Shown in pieces: positions 26,109 to 37,030 of a stretch of 64,000 nt of DNA. Position 1 is the first letter of the stretch, and each line of letters begins with the position of its first letter. Origin of the DNA: Pseudomonas brassicacearum (GTDB taxonomy: Bacteria; Pseudomonadota; Gammaproteobacteria; Pseudomonadales; Pseudomonadaceae); assembly GCF_000585995.1 (NCBI RefSeq), contig NZ_CP007410.1, positions 1,019,430-1,083,429 of the forward strand. The letters run 5' to 3'. The notes under the pieces were generated by a model that saw only the letters and a program-made list of their open reading frames with translations, ran no database searches and was not told the origin of the DNA. A program made the position numbers and the translations under genes.

Positions 26109-27560
26109 TCAGAAGCCGGTTGGGGTGCGGGTGTGCCAGTCAGTGTTCTGCTGGTACTGGTGCGCCACATTGAGCAGGCGGCCTTCCTGGAAGTACGGCG
26201 CGAGCAACTGTACACCTACCGGCAGGCCATCGACGAAACCGGCCGGCATGGACAGGCCCGGCAAGCCGGCGAGGTTGGCGGTGATGGTGTAGACGTCTTC
26301 CAGATACGCAGCGACCGGGTCGCTGTTCTTGGCGCCGAGTTTCCAGGCCGGGTTCGGCGTGGTCGGGCCGAGGATGATGTCGACCTCATTGAAGGCGGCC
26401 ATGAAATCGTTCTTCACCAGGCGCCGGATTTTCTGCGCCTTGAGGTAGTAGGCATCGTAGTAGCCGGCGGACAACGCGTAGGCACCGACCATGATCCGGC
26501 GCTGCACTTCGGCGCCGAAGCCTTCGCCACGGGAGCGCTTGTACAGGTCGATCAGGTTTTCCGGGTTCTCGCAGCGATGGCCGAAGCGCACGCCGTCGAA
26601 ACGCGACAGGTTCGAGGACGCCTCCGCTGGAGCGATCACGTAGTACGCGGGAATCGCGTGCTGCATGTTCGGCAGGCTGATTTCCTTGACCACCGCGCCG
26701 AGCTTTTCCAGTTCCTTGATGCTGTTGTGGATCAGGTCGGCGATGCGCGGGTCGAGACCGGCGCCGAAGTATTCCTTCGGCACGCCGATGCGCAGGCCCT
26801 GCAGTGAGCCGTTGAGGCTGGCGCTGTAGTCCGGCACCGGTTCATCGATGCTGGTGGAATCGTTCGGGTCGAAGCCGGCCATGCCTTGCAGCAGGATCGC
26901 GCAGTCTTCGGCGGTGCGGGCCAGCGGGCCACCCTGGTCGAGGCTAGAGGCGTAGGCGATCATGCCCCAGCGCGAGACGCGGCCGTAGGTGGGCTTGAGG
27001 CCGGTGAGGTTGGTGAACGCCGCCGGCTGGCGAATCGAACCACCGGTGTCGGTGGCGGTGGCGGCTGGCAACAGGCGCGCGGCCACGGCGGCGGCGGAAC
27101 CGCCGGACGAACCGCCCGGTACGTGTTCCAGGTTCCACGGATTCTTCACCGCGCCGTAGTAGCTCGACTCGTTGGCCGAACCCATGGCGAATTCGTCCAT
27201 GTTGGTCTTGCCCAGGGTCACGGCGCCGGCGGCGGCCAGTTTGGCGACCACGGTGGCGTCGTACGGGGCCTTGAAGTTGTCGAGCATCTTCGAGCCGCAG
27301 CTGGTGCGGATGCCCTGGGTGCAGAACAGATCCTTGTGAGCAATCGGTGCGCCGAGCAGGGCGCCGTTCTCACCGTTGGCGCGACGGGCGTCGGCGGCCT
27401 TGGCCTGGCTCAGGGCCAGCTCCGGGGTGAGGCTGATGAAACTGTTGAGCTGTGGGTCGAGCTGGGCGATACGCGCCAGCAAAACCTGGGTCAGCTCTTC
27501 GGAAGAAAACTTTTTATCGGCGAGTCCGCGGGCGATCTCGGCCAGGGTCATGTGATGCAT
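26109..27560 (-). CDS. gatA: Asp-tRNA(Asn)/Glu-tRNA(Gln) amidotransferase subunit A
   Basis: The glutaminase subunit, which releases ammonia from glutamine and channels it to GatB. The 483-residue protein belongs to the amidase signature family. The Ser-cisSer-Lys triad is visible as K76 (IAHKDLFC), S151 ([12 protein letters not shown]) and S175 ([10 protein letters not shown]). The start is taken at 27560; an ATG three codons later gives [10 protein letters not shown] and cannot be excluded. It lies between gatC and gatB. Confidence 0.97.
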   Translation of the reverse strand: MHHMTLAEIARGLADKKFSSEELTQVLLARIAQLDPQLNSFISLTPELALSQAKAADARRANGENGALLGAPIAHKDLFCTQGIRTSCGSKMLDNFKAPYDATVVAKLAAAGAVTLGKTNMDEFAMGSANESSYYGAVKNPWNLEHVPGGSSGGSAAAVAARLLPAATATDTGGSIRQPAAFTNLTGLKPTYGRVSRWGMIAYASSLDQGGPLARTAEDCAILLQGMAGFDPNDSTSIDEPVPDYSASLNGSLQGLRIGVPKEYFGAGLDPRIADLIHNSIKELEKLGAVVKEISLPNMQHAIPAYYVIAPAEASSNLSRFDGVRFGHRCENPENLIDLYKRSRGEGFGAEVQRRIMVGAYALSAGYYDAYYLKAQKIRRLVKNDFMAAFNEVDIILGPTTPNPAWKLGAKNSDPVAAYLEDVYTITANLAGLPGLSMPAGFVDGLPVGVQLLAPYFQEGRLLNVAHQYQQNTDWHTRTPTGF

Positions 27561-27576
27561 GAGAGGCTCTTTCCCT

Positions 27577-27864
27577 TTAGTCGATGACTTTCGGAACCAG
27601 GTACAGGCCGTTTTCGACCGCTGGTGCGATGGACTGGTAGGCCTCGCGGTGATTGGACTCGGTCACGACGTCGGCGCGCAGGCGCTGGCTGGCTTCCAGT
27701 GGGTGAGCCAGTGGTTCGATACCGTCGGTATTGACCGCCTGCATCTCGTCGACCAGCCCCAGAATGCTGTTCAGGGCAGAAGTAATGTGTGGAAGATCGG
27801 CTTCATTAAGGCCCAGACAGGCCAGATGAGCGATTTTTTCCACGTCGGAGCGTTCAAGCGCCAT
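27577..27864 (-). CDS. gatC: Asp-tRNA(Asn)/Glu-tRNA(Gln) amidotransferase subunit C
   Basis: The 95-residue small subunit that stabilises GatA on GatB. The sequence [20 protein letters not shown] at the start and the C-terminal [19 protein letters not shown] are standard for GatC. It is the first gene of the operon, divergent from mreB with 214 bp between starts, so the operon promoter lies in that gap. Confidence 0.96.
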   Translation of the reverse strand: MALERSDVEKIAHLACLGLNEADLPHITSALNSILGLVDEMQAVNTDGIEPLAHPLEASQRLRADVVTESNHREAYQSIAPAVENGLYLVPKVID

Positions 27865-28066
27865 GGGATTCTCCAGTGGAAAACAAAACGGACGCAGTCT
27901 GTCCGTGTGTTAGATTGTCGGAACACTACCGCATTTCTACGGCCTTACGGCCGCGATTGTGGGGTTTGGTGCACAGAAAAGCGGCCAATTTAACATATTG
28001 GCGCCTTGCCCAAAATCCCTGTCGTTGTTAGAGTTTGCCGCACTTTTTTACCCACGCGTTGCCTAG

Positions 28067-29116
<1,050 letters not shown>

Positions 29117-29148
29117 GTCTTGCTGGGATGGTCTATGTTGTTCGCTCC

Positions 29149-29174
29149 CGGGCAGCACTTTGCAGTGCTGCCCG
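29149..29174 (+). promoter_or_regulatory. Perfect 11-bp hairpin between mreB and mreC
   Basis: CGGGCAGCACT (29149-29159) and AGTGCTGCCCG (29164-29174) pair fully around a TTGC loop. The following bases (TTGGCGTTTATCTTCT) are only moderately T-rich, so it may be a partial terminator or an mRNA-stabilising hairpin that makes mreB more abundant than mreCD. Confidence 0.65.
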
Positions 29175-29258
29175 TTGGCGTTTATCTTCTGTCATTCGTA
29201 TCCAGGCCGGTTTGATGCCGTATGAATAAAGAGAACATTTGCCTGGGAGGAGCGGCCT

Positions 29259-30392
29259 ATTAAACCGCTTTTCGCCAAAGGCCCCTCATTGGGTGTGCGC
29301 CTGTTGGTGCTGACCGTGCTATCGGTTGCGCTGATGGTGGTCGATGCCCGTTTCACGCTGCTCAAGCCCGTGCGCAGCCAGATGTCGCTGGTGTTGATGG
29401 AGTCCTACTGGATCACCGACCTGCCGCAGCGGTTGTGGCAAGGTGTGGCCAGCCAGTTTGGCAGCCGGACCGAACTGGTCGCTGAAAACGAAAAACTCAA
29501 GACCGAGAACCTGCTGTTGCAGGGGCGCATGCAGAAGCTCGCGGCCCTCACCGAGCAGAACGTTCGGCTGCGTGAGTTGCTCAACTCTTCTGCGCTGGTC
29601 AACGAGAAGGTCGAAGTGGCCGAGTTGATCGGCATGGACCCCAACCCCTTCACCCACCGCATCATCATCAACAAGGGTGAGCGCGACGGTGTGGTCCTCG
29701 GTCAGCCGGTGCTCGACGCCCGGGGCCTGATGGGCCAGGTGGTGGAGCTGATGCCCTACACCTCCCGGGTGCTGCTGCTGACCGACACCACCCACAGCAT
29801 TCCCGTGCAGGTCAATCGCAACGGCTTGCGGGCGATTGCCAGCGGCACCGGCAACCCGGAGCGCCTGGAACTGCGGCATGTGGCCGACACCGCGGACATC
29901 AAGGAAGGCGACCTGCTGGTCAGCTCCGGCCTCGGCCAGCGCTTTCCGGCCGGTTATCCGGTGGCGACGGTCAAGGAAGTCATCCATGACTCCGGCCAGC
30001 CATTCGCTATCGTGCGCGCGGTGCCGACGGCCGCGTTGAACCGCAGTCGTTATCTGCTGCTGGTGTTCAGCGACACCCGGACGCCCGAGGAGCGCGCCAA
30101 CGAAGCCGCGGCGGCCCAGGAAGCCCAGGACCGGCAAGGCGGCGAGTCGGCTGCCCCGGCTGCCCCGGCGCCTGTCCCTGCAATCGTACCCAAGCCGCAA
30201 GCGGCCGCACCGGCCCCGGCAGCTCCGGCAACAACGCCAGCGCCCGCCCCGGCTACCCCGGCCGCGCCTGCTGCGAAACCGCCCAGGTCGGCCAACCAAG
30301 CGCCGGCGTCTCAGCCGGCCCGGCCCGCAGCCAAACCACCTGTCTCCACGCCGGCCGCCGCGCCAGCCACCAGGGGAGCACGAGAAGAATGA
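29259..30392 (+). CDS. mreC: Rod shape-determining protein MreC, apparently with an AUU start
   Basis: An inner-membrane protein whose periplasmic part scaffolds the elongasome. No ATG, GTG or TTG is found before a TTG at 29289, which would give MGVRLLVL and cut the conserved cytoplasmic start. In the same frame an ATT at 29259 is preceded by GGGAGGAG with a 6-base spacer. It reads (M)KPLFAKGPSLGVRL, which aligns with E. coli MreC MKPIFSRGPSLQIRL with ATT at the Met position. That start gives 377 residues: one membrane segment (about 15-35), a coiled coil (about 70-115), the beta-domain (about 125-280), and an unusually long Ala/Pro-rich tail (about 290-377). Confidence 0.93.
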   Translation: MKPLFAKGPSLGVRLLVLTVLSVALMVVDARFTLLKPVRSQMSLVLMESYWITDLPQRLWQGVASQFGSRTELVAENEKLKTENLLLQGRMQKLAALTEQNVRLRELLNSSALVNEKVEVAELIGMDPNPFTHRIIINKGERDGVVLGQPVLDARGLMGQVVELMPYTSRVLLLTDTTHSIPVQVNRNGLRAIASGTGNPERLELRHVADTADIKEGDLLVSSGLGQRFPAGYPVATVKEVIHDSGQPFAIVRAVPTAALNRSRYLLLVFSDTRTPEERANEAAAAQEAQDRQGGESAAPAAPAPVPAIVPKPQAAAPAPAAPATTPAPAPATPAAPAAKPPRSANQAPASQPARPAAKPPVSTPAAAPATRGAREE

Positions 30393-30877
30393 GCAGTACT
30401 CAATCCGGTAACGGTTGGATGGTCTGGCTGACCTTCGCCATCGGCCTGTTGCTCAGCGTGTCGCCGCTGCCGCAGTTCATGGAAATCCTGCGGCCGCTGT
30501 GGCTGGCGCTGCTGCTGGCATTCTGGGCACTGGCGTTGCCGCACAAGGTCGGCATGGTCACCGCCTGGTGCCTGGGCCTGGCCGAGGACGTGCTCTATGG
30601 CACGTTGCTGGGGCAGAACGCGCTGATCCTGACGCTGATCACGTTTCTGGTGCTGTCGCTGCAACAGCGCTTGCGGATGTTCCCCATGTGGCAACAATGC
30701 CTGGTGATCCTGGTGATTTTCGGCCTGGCGCAACTGGTGCAATTGTGGCTCAGCGCGCTCACCGGCAATCGTCAGCCGACCCTGGCGCTGGTGCTGCCGG
30801 CCCTGGTCAGCGCCTTGCTCTGGCCGTGGGTCAGCTTCGGTTTACGTGGCCTGCGCCTGCGTTTCAAAATCAACTGA
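30389..30877 (+). CDS. mreD: Rod shape-determining protein MreD
   Basis: A 162-residue inner-membrane protein with five predicted segments, the usual size for MreD, completing the MreBCD-RodA-PBP2 elongation machinery. The ATG overlaps the mreC stop (ATGA), which suggests translational coupling. Landmarks include [19 protein letters not shown] near the start and [17 protein letters not shown] in the middle. Confidence 0.95.
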   Translation: MSSTQSGNGWMVWLTFAIGLLLSVSPLPQFMEILRPLWLALLLAFWALALPHKVGMVTAWCLGLAEDVLYGTLLGQNALILTLITFLVLSLQQRLRMFPMWQQCLVILVIFGLAQLVQLWLSALTGNRQPTLALVLPALVSALLWPWVSFGLRGLRLRFKIN

Positions 30878-30915
30878 TTCGGTCAGGCATTGGCCTTGAT
30901 AGGGAGAATGTCTTG

Positions 30916-31512
30916 ATGAAACCGCTTTACCTCGCCTCCGGCTCACCGCGTCGACGTGAGCTCCTCACGCAGATCGGCGTGCCTTTTACCGCCATCAGCG
31001 CGGACATCGATGAAACACCCCTGGATCACGAAACCCCTTCGGCCTATGTCGAGCGTTTGGCGCGCGGCAAGGCCGAGGCCGGGCGGCGCGCCATGCCGGC
31101 CGGCGTGGATGGCTGTGTGTTGGGGGCCGACACGGCCGTGGTGCTGGACGGAAGGATTCTCGGCAAACCACTGGACCAGGCCGACTCCCTGGCCATGCTC
31201 TTGAGCCTGTCCAACCGCGACCATGAAGTGTTGACCGCCATTGCGATCCTGGACGGGCAGCGTTGCGAATCCCGCGTCGTGCGCAGCCGGGTGCGTTTTC
31301 GTTGCATCACTGAACAGCAAGCGCTTGCCTACTGGGCCAGCGGTGAACCCCGGGACAAGGCCGGTGGCTATGGCATCCAGGGGCTGGGCGCGGTATTTGT
31401 CGCCGGGCTTGAAGGCAGTTATTCGGCGGTGGTTGGCCTGCCGCTGTGCGAAACCGCAGAACTCCTGGGCCATTTCGGCATACCCTGTTGGCAAACCTTG
31501 AACGCGCGCTGA
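30916..31512 (+). CDS. Maf-type nucleoside triphosphate pyrophosphatase (YhdE type)
   Basis: Hydrolyses dTTP/UTP and modified pyrimidine nucleotides to monophosphates. The 198-residue protein starts at the ATG at 30916 ([17 protein letters not shown], the conserved Maf start). Other motifs are [28 protein letters not shown] (metal-binding Asp) and [16 protein letters not shown]. It sits between mreD and rng, the same order as in E. coli (mreBCD-yhdE-rng-yhdP), so it is the YhdE-type paralogue. A longer frame from 30415 runs through mreD and is not used. Confidence 0.93.
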   Translation: MKPLYLASGSPRRRELLTQIGVPFTAISADIDETPLDHETPSAYVERLARGKAEAGRRAMPAGVDGCVLGADTAVVLDGRILGKPLDQADSLAMLLSLSNRDHEVLTAIAILDGQRCESRVVRSRVRFRCITEQQALAYWASGEPRDKAGGYGIQGLGAVFVAGLEGSYSAVVGLPLCETAELLGHFGIPCWQTLNAR

Positions 31513-31568
31513 GCGCCGTCTGACTTGATGCGGCCATAATCGTGAACACGCCTGAACGAGACCCTGCC

Positions 31569-33026
31569 ATGAGTGAAGAGATCCTGATCAACATCACGCC
31601 GATGGAATCACGCGTGGCGGTGGTTGAAAACGGTGTGCTGCAAGAGGTCCACGTCGAGCGTACGCAAAAGCGTGGCATCGTCGGCAATATCTACAAGGGC
31701 AAGGTGGTGCGGGTGTTGCCGGGCATGCAGGCGGCCTTCGTCGACATCGGCCTGGACCGCGCAGCGTTCATTCATGCCTCGGAAATTTCCATGCGCGAAG
31801 GGCCGGCCGTGGAGAGCATCAGCGCGCTGGTCCATGAAGGCCAGAGCCTGGTGGTGCAGGTCACCAAGGACCCCATCGGTTCCAAGGGCGCGCGCCTGAC
31901 CACGCAGCTGTCGATTCCATCGCGTTACCTGGTGTACATGCCGCGCACCGCCCATGTCGGCATTTCCCTGAAAATCGAAGATGAAGCCGAACGCGAGCGC
32001 CTCAAGCAGGTGGTCAGCGATTGCGTGGAAAAAGAAGGCATCAAGGAAGCCGGTGGTTTCATCCTGCGCACGGCGGCCGAAGGGGCCGGGGCTGATGAGA
32101 TCCTCATGGACATCCGTTACCTGCGAAGGCTCTGGGACCAGATCGCCGCACAAATCAAGACCATCGCCACCCCCAGCGTGATCTACGAAGACCTGGGCCT
32201 GGCACTGCGCACGCTGCGGGACCTGGTCAGCCCCAAGATCGAGAAAATCCGCATCGACTCCCGGGAAACTTTCCAGAAGACCACTCAGTTCGTCGCCGAG
32301 CTGATGCCGGAAATCGCCGATCGCCTTGAGCATTACCCAGGCGAGCGGCCGATTTTCGACCTGTACGGCGTCGAGGACGAAATCCAGAAAGCCCTTGAAC
32401 GCAAGGTGCCGCTCAAATCCGGCGGTTACCTGGTGGTCGATCCGGCCGAGGCCATGAGCACCATCGACGTCAACACCGGGGCGTTCGTCGGCCATCGCAA
32501 CCTCGAAGAAACCATCTTCAAGACCAACCTGGAAGCGGCCACGGCCATTGCCCGCCAACTGCGCCTGCGCAACCTGGGCGGGATCATCATCATCGACTTC
32601 ATCGACATGGAGCATGAAGAGCACCAGCGCCAGGTGTTGCGGACCCTGGAAAAACAACTGGAGCGGGACCACGCCAAGACCAACATCATCGGCATCACCG
32701 AGCTGGGCCTGGTGCAGATGACCCGCAAGCGCACCCGCGAAAGCCTTGAGCAAGTGCTGTGCGAGCCATGCAGCAGTTGCCAGGGCCGGGGCAAGCTCAA
32801 GACCCCCGAAACCGTGTGTTACGAAATCTTCCGGGAAATTCTCCGGGAGGCGCGCGCTTACCAGGCTACCGGCTATAGAGTGTTGGCGAACCAGAAAGTG
32901 GTGGACCGCCTGCTCGATGAAGAGTCAGGCAATGTCGCCGAGCTGGAGGCCTTTATCGGCCGTACGATTCGCTTCCAGGTGGAAACCATGTATTCCCAGG
33001 AACAATACGACGTGGTGTTGCTCTGA
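31569..33026 (+). CDS. rng: Ribonuclease G
   Basis: A 485-residue endoribonuclease of the RNase E/G family that matures the 16S rRNA 5' end and trims mRNAs. The start at 31569 gives MSEEILINITPMESRVAV, the typical RNase G start. The S1 domain covers about 38-125 (GNIYKGKVVRVLPGMQAAFVD). The catalytic metal-binding Asp is in MSTIDVNTGAFVG, with another in IIIIDFIDM. The CEPCSSCQGRG motif is the Zn-link holding the dimer. The C-terminal disordered scaffold of RNase E is absent, as expected for RNase G. Confidence 0.97.
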   Translation: MSEEILINITPMESRVAVVENGVLQEVHVERTQKRGIVGNIYKGKVVRVLPGMQAAFVDIGLDRAAFIHASEISMREGPAVESISALVHEGQSLVVQVTKDPIGSKGARLTTQLSIPSRYLVYMPRTAHVGISLKIEDEAERERLKQVVSDCVEKEGIKEAGGFILRTAAEGAGADEILMDIRYLRRLWDQIAAQIKTIATPSVIYEDLGLALRTLRDLVSPKIEKIRIDSRETFQKTTQFVAELMPEIADRLEHYPGERPIFDLYGVEDEIQKALERKVPLKSGGYLVVDPAEAMSTIDVNTGAFVGHRNLEETIFKTNLEAATAIARQLRLRNLGGIIIIDFIDMEHEEHQRQVLRTLEKQLERDHAKTNIIGITELGLVQMTRKRTRESLEQVLCEPCSSCQGRGKLKTPETVCYEIFREILREARAYQATGYRVLANQKVVDRLLDEESGNVAELEAFIGRTIRFQVETMYSQEQYDVVLL

Positions 33027-33086
33027 AGGGCTTGGGAAGCGGCGGGCCCGCGGATTTGATTTTCTTTGCCAGGGGAGCCCACTGAC

Positions 33087-36000
33087 ATGGAGCGTCTGAC
33101 ACGCATTTTGGCCGCGCTGACCCGCTGGGGGCTGGGCCTGTGCGCGCTCCTCCTGGTGCTGCTGGCCTTATACGTCAGCCTTGGTCGGGAGTTGGTCCCG
33201 CTGGTGGCCGAATACCGCGCCGAGGTCCAGGCCCGGGCCGGCGAGGCCTTGGGCATGCCCGTGCACATCGGCAGCCTCGAGGGCAGCTGGAGCGCGTTGG
33301 CGCCGATTCTGGCGGCGCGCGACGTGGTGGTCGGCGAGGGCCCCAATGCCTTGCACCTGGATCAGGTGCGGGCCGTGCCAGACCTGTGGGCCAGCCTGTT
33401 GGCGCGCCAGGTGCGGATTGCTCACCTGGAGCTCAGCGGGCTGAAAATCAGCCTCAAGGAGGGTGCCGACGGCAAATGGGCCCTGGAAGGCTTGCCGGTG
33501 CAGGACGACCAGCCCCTCGATCCGCAGCAATTGCTTGATCGCATGCAGGTGGTTTCCCGGTTGTCGGTGCTCGACAGCCAGGTGACCTTGCAACCCCTTG
33601 ATCAGCCACCGTTGACCCTGACCTACGTCGGCCTGAGCCTGCGCACCGGCGTCACTCGCCAGCGCCTGGACGCACGCCTGACCCTGCCCGACGGCCAGCC
33701 CGTGGCGATCAACCTGCGCACGCGCATCCGTGCCAGCGATTGGAAGAACGGCCAAGCTGATGCTTACCTGAGCCTGCCGCAAAGCGACTGGGCCCAATGG
33801 TTGCCGAAACGCCTGACCCAGCAATGGCATTTTTCCCAGATCAAGGCCGGCGGTGAATTCTGGTTGAGCTGGGGTGACGGCACGGTGCAAAGCGCGGCCA
33901 TGCGATTGAACGCGCCGCAACTCCAGGGCGCCTATGCCGAGCGCAAGCCGGTGCAGATCCACAACCTGGCCCTCAACGGTTATTTCCAGCGGGGTAGCCA
34001 AGGGTTCACCGCGACGTTCGACTCCCTGGCGATGAGCCTCGGCGAGACGCGCTGGGAAACGCGCCTGCAACTGCAACAGAGCGATGCTACCGAGACGGCT
34101 GAAGAGCGCTGGCACTTACAGGCCGATCGCCTCGACTTGACCCCGCTGACGCCCTTGCTCAATGCCCTGGCGCCGCTGCCCGAAGGCGTCGCCACGACCA
34201 TCGACCATCTCAAGGTGACGGGCGGCCTGCGCAACGTGCTGGTGGACTATCGACCGCAAAACAGCGGTGATCAAAAAATCAGCTTTGCCACGAATCTGGA
34301 CACGGTGGGGTTCGATGCCTATCGCGGTGCGCCGGCTGCGCGCAACGTATCGGGCAGCCTGAGCGGCGACCTGGGCGGCGGCGAGCTGCGCATGGACAGC
34401 AAGGATTTTTCCCTGCACCTGGACCCGATCTTCGCCAAGCCCTGGCAATATCTGCAGGCCAACGCCCGACTGACCTGGAAGCTGGACAAACAAGGTTTCA
34501 CCCTCATCGCGCCGTATCTCAAGGTGCTGGGCGAGGAGGGCCGGATTGCCGGCGATTTCCTGATCCGCCTGCATTTCGATCACAGCCAGGAAGACTACAT
34601 GGACCTGCGGGTCGGACTGGTGGACGGTGATGGGCGCTACACCGCCAAGTATCTGCCTGCGGTCCTGAGCCCGGCGCTGGATGAGTGGCTGCGCACGGCA
34701 ATCGTCAAGGGCGCGGTGGATGAGGGCTTTTTCCAGTATCAGGGCTCGCTGAACCACGGTGCCGAGGATGCGGCTCGCAGTATCAGCCTGTTTTTCAAGG
34801 TGCACGACGCCGAACTGGCGTTCCAGCCGGGCTGGCCTTCGGTCAGCAAAGTCAGTGGCGATGTTTTTGTCGAAGACAGCGGCGTGCGCATCTATGCCAG
34901 CCAAGGGCAATTGCTGGGCACCCAGGTCAAGGACGTTGCAGTGAATATTCCCCATGTACCGAGCGGGCAGAGTTCTCATCTGCTGCTGGACGGCGGCTTC
35001 GCCGGTGGTTTGGGAGACGGTCTGAAAATCCTCCAGACGGCGCCGATTGGCACCGCCGAGACGTTCGCCGGCTGGGAGGGAGAGGGGGATCTGCAGGGCA
35101 GCGTGAAGCTCGATATCCCGCTGGTCAAAGGCGAGCAGCCGAAGATCCTGGTGGATTTCGTCACCGACAAGGCCCGGCTCAAACTCAGCGAACCGGCGCT
35201 GGAGCTGACTCAGCTCAAAGGCGACTTCCGTTTCGACAGCAACAAAGGACTCAGCGGCAAGGGCATTACGGCTCGGGCCTTCGACCGTCCTGTCACGGCG
35301 CAGATTTTTGCCGAAGGCCGCGCCGGTGCGCTCAATACCCGGGTCACCGCGGCCGGGCAGGTGGAGATCAAGAAGCTCACCAACTGGCTGAACGTCACCC
35401 AGCCGCTGCCCGTGTCCGGGGTGATTCCCTATCAGTTGCAAGTGATCCTCGACGGTGCCGACAGCCAGTTGTCGGTCAACTCCAGCCTCAAGGGCGTGGC
35501 GGTGGACCTGCCGGCGCCCTTCGGCATGGCCGCCGATGTGGGGCGCGACACGGTGTTTCGCATGACCCTGCAAGGGCCGGAGCGCCGTTACTGGGTCGAC
35601 TATGGCGACCTGGCCAGCTTCACTTACGCGGCGCCGGGCGGGAAGTTCGCCGACGGTCGCGGCGAGTTGCTGCTGGGGGATGGCGATGCTGTCTTGCCAG
35701 GTGCCAAGGGCCTGCGATTGCGCGGGACGCTTTCGGAACTGGACGTCGGCCCCTGGCAAACACTGGTGAGCAAGTACGCCGGCCAGGACCCGGGCGGCAG
35801 CGCCAAGCAGTTGCTCAGCGGTGCCGATCTGAAAATCGGCAAGCTCACGGCAATGGGTACGACCCTGGACCAGGCTTCCGTGCAGCTTGATCGTAAGCCG
35901 GACGCCTGGGGCTTGCGGCTCGATAGCCAGCAGGCCAAGGGCAGCGTCAGCTTGCCAGACGCCAAAGCCGCTCCGATTGGTATCAAGCTTGACTATGTCC

Positions 36001-36890
36001 GCCTGCCGGCCGTGGACCCGACGGTTCAGGCCGACGAAAACGCACCGGACCCGCTGGCGTCGGTCGATCCCACTGCAATTGCGGCGATGGATATCGCCAT
36101 CGACCAGTTGTTCCAAGGCCCGGACCTGATCGGTGCCTGGTCGTTGAAGGTGCGTCCGACAGGCAAGGGTATCGCGCTGAACAATCTGGACCTGGGCCTC
36201 AAGGGCATGGTGTTGCAGGGCAACGGCGCCTGGGAGGGCGCGCCCGGTTCCACCAGCAGCTGGTACAAGGGCCGCATCGGTGGCAAGAACCTGGCAGACG
36301 TGCTCAAGGGCTGGGGCTATGCCCCGAGCGTGACCAGCCAGGAGTTCCACATGGATGTCGATGGTCGCTGGCCGGGCTCGCCTGCGTGGGTCGCGACCAA
36401 ACGTTTTTCCGGCAGTCTCGATGCGTCGCTGAGCAAGGGCCAGTTCGTCGAGGTTGAAGGCAGTGCCCAGGCATTGCGGGTCTTCGGACTGCTGAATTTC
36501 AACTCCATCGGCCGGCGCTTGCGCCTGGACTTCTCCGACTTGTTCGGCAAGGGTTTGAGCTACGACCGGGTCAAGGGGCTGCTGGTGGCGAGCGATGGCA
36601 TCTACGTCACCCGTGAACCCATCACCCTGACGGGGCCGTCAAGCAACTTGGAACTCAACGGAACGCTGGACATGGTGGCCGATCGGGTCGACGCCAAGTT
36701 GCTGGTGACGCTGCCGGTGACCAACAACCTGCCAATTGCCGCTCTGATTGTCGGTGCGCCGGCGGTGGGTGGCGCACTGTTTTTGATCGACAAATTGATC
36801 GGCGACCGCGTGGCGCGTTTCGCCAGCGTAAGATACGACGTCAAGGGGCCGTGGAAAGAGCCGAAGATCACCTTTGACAAGCCGTTCTGA
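33087..36890 (+). CDS. yhdP: YhdP family AsmA-like intermembrane lipid transport protein
   Basis: A very large protein (1267 residues) with one N-terminal membrane anchor (about 12-32) and a long periplasmic part of repeated beta-strand units, the AsmA/DUF3971 (RBG-like) fold. YhdP-type proteins bridge inner and outer membranes and move phospholipid outward, redundantly with TamB and YdbH. The start at 33087 gives MERLTRILAALTRWGLGL. The final part (LRLDFSDLFGKGLSYDRVKG, GTLDMVADRVDAKLLVTLP) is the characteristic AsmA C-terminal stretch, with a short hydrophobic segment near the end (IAALIVGAPAVGGALFLID). The gene order rng-yhdP matches E. coli. Confidence 0.93.
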   Translation: MERLTRILAALTRWGLGLCALLLVLLALYVSLGRELVPLVAEYRAEVQARAGEALGMPVHIGSLEGSWSALAPILAARDVVVGEGPNALHLDQVRAVPDLWASLLARQVRIAHLELSGLKISLKEGADGKWALEGLPVQDDQPLDPQQLLDRMQVVSRLSVLDSQVTLQPLDQPPLTLTYVGLSLRTGVTRQRLDARLTLPDGQPVAINLRTRIRASDWKNGQADAYLSLPQSDWAQWLPKRLTQQWHFSQIKAGGEFWLSWGDGTVQSAAMRLNAPQLQGAYAERKPVQIHNLALNGYFQRGSQGFTATFDSLAMSLGETRWETRLQLQQSDATETAEERWHLQADRLDLTPLTPLLNALAPLPEGVATTIDHLKVTGGLRNVLVDYRPQNSGDQKISFATNLDTVGFDAYRGAPAARNVSGSLSGDLGGGELRMDSKDFSLHLDPIFAKPWQYLQANARLTWKLDKQGFTLIAPYLKVLGEEGRIAGDFLIRLHFDHSQEDYMDLRVGLVDGDGRYTAKYLPAVLSPALDEWLRTAIVKGAVDEGFFQYQGSLNHGAEDAARSISLFFKVHDAELAFQPGWPSVSKVSGDVFVEDSGVRIYASQGQLLGTQVKDVAVNIPHVPSGQSSHLLLDGGFAGGLGDGLKILQTAPIGTAETFAGWEGEGDLQGSVKLDIPLVKGEQPKILVDFVTDKARLKLSEPALELTQLKGDFRFDSNKGLSGKGITARAFDRPVTAQIFAEGRAGALNTRVTAAGQVEIKKLTNWLNVTQPLPVSGVIPYQLQVILDGADSQLSVNSSLKGVAVDLPAPFGMAADVGRDTVFRMTLQGPERRYWVDYGDLASFTYAAPGGKFADGRGELLLGDGDAVLPGAKGLRLRGTLSELDVGPWQTLVSKYAGQDPGGSAKQLLSGADLKIGKLTAMGTTLDQASVQLDRKPDAWGLRLDSQQAKGSVSLPDAKAAPIGIKLDYVRLPAVDPTVQADENAPDPLASVDPTAIAAMDIAIDQLFQGPDLIGAWSLKVRPTGKGIALNNLDLGLKGMVLQGNGAWEGAPGSTSSWYKGRIGGKNLADVLKGWGYAPSVTSQEFHMDVDGRWPGSPAWVATKRFSGSLDASLSKGQFVEVEGSAQALRVFGLLNFNSIGRRLRLDFSDLFGKGLSYDRVKGLLVASDGIYVTREPITLTGPSSNLELNGTLDMVADRVDAKLLVTLPVTNNLPIAALIVGAPAVGGALFLIDKLIGDRVARFASVRYDVKGPWKEPKITFDKPF

Positions 36891-36908
36891 CGGCTGGCGC
36901 CAACCCCT

Positions 36909-36997
36909 TGTGGGAGCGGGCTTGCTCGCGAAAGCGTCAGTACCTTCAACATTGATGTGACAGACACACCGCTTTCGCGAGCAAGCCCGCTCCCACA
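36909..36997. repeat. REP inverted pair
   Basis: TGTGGGAGCGGGCTTGCTCG faces its complement, with inner arms CGCGAAAGCG and CGCTTTCGCG. It fills the gap between yhdP and the amidase gene. Confidence 0.8.
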
Positions 36998-37030
36998 GGG
37001 GGAACTATGCAAAAAAGTGATGGAGGCACC

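Noticed and set aside
34116..36350. 744-codon open frame antisense to yhdP
   Set aside because: High third-position GC creates long antisense frames throughout; yhdP has clear family features and this frame has none.
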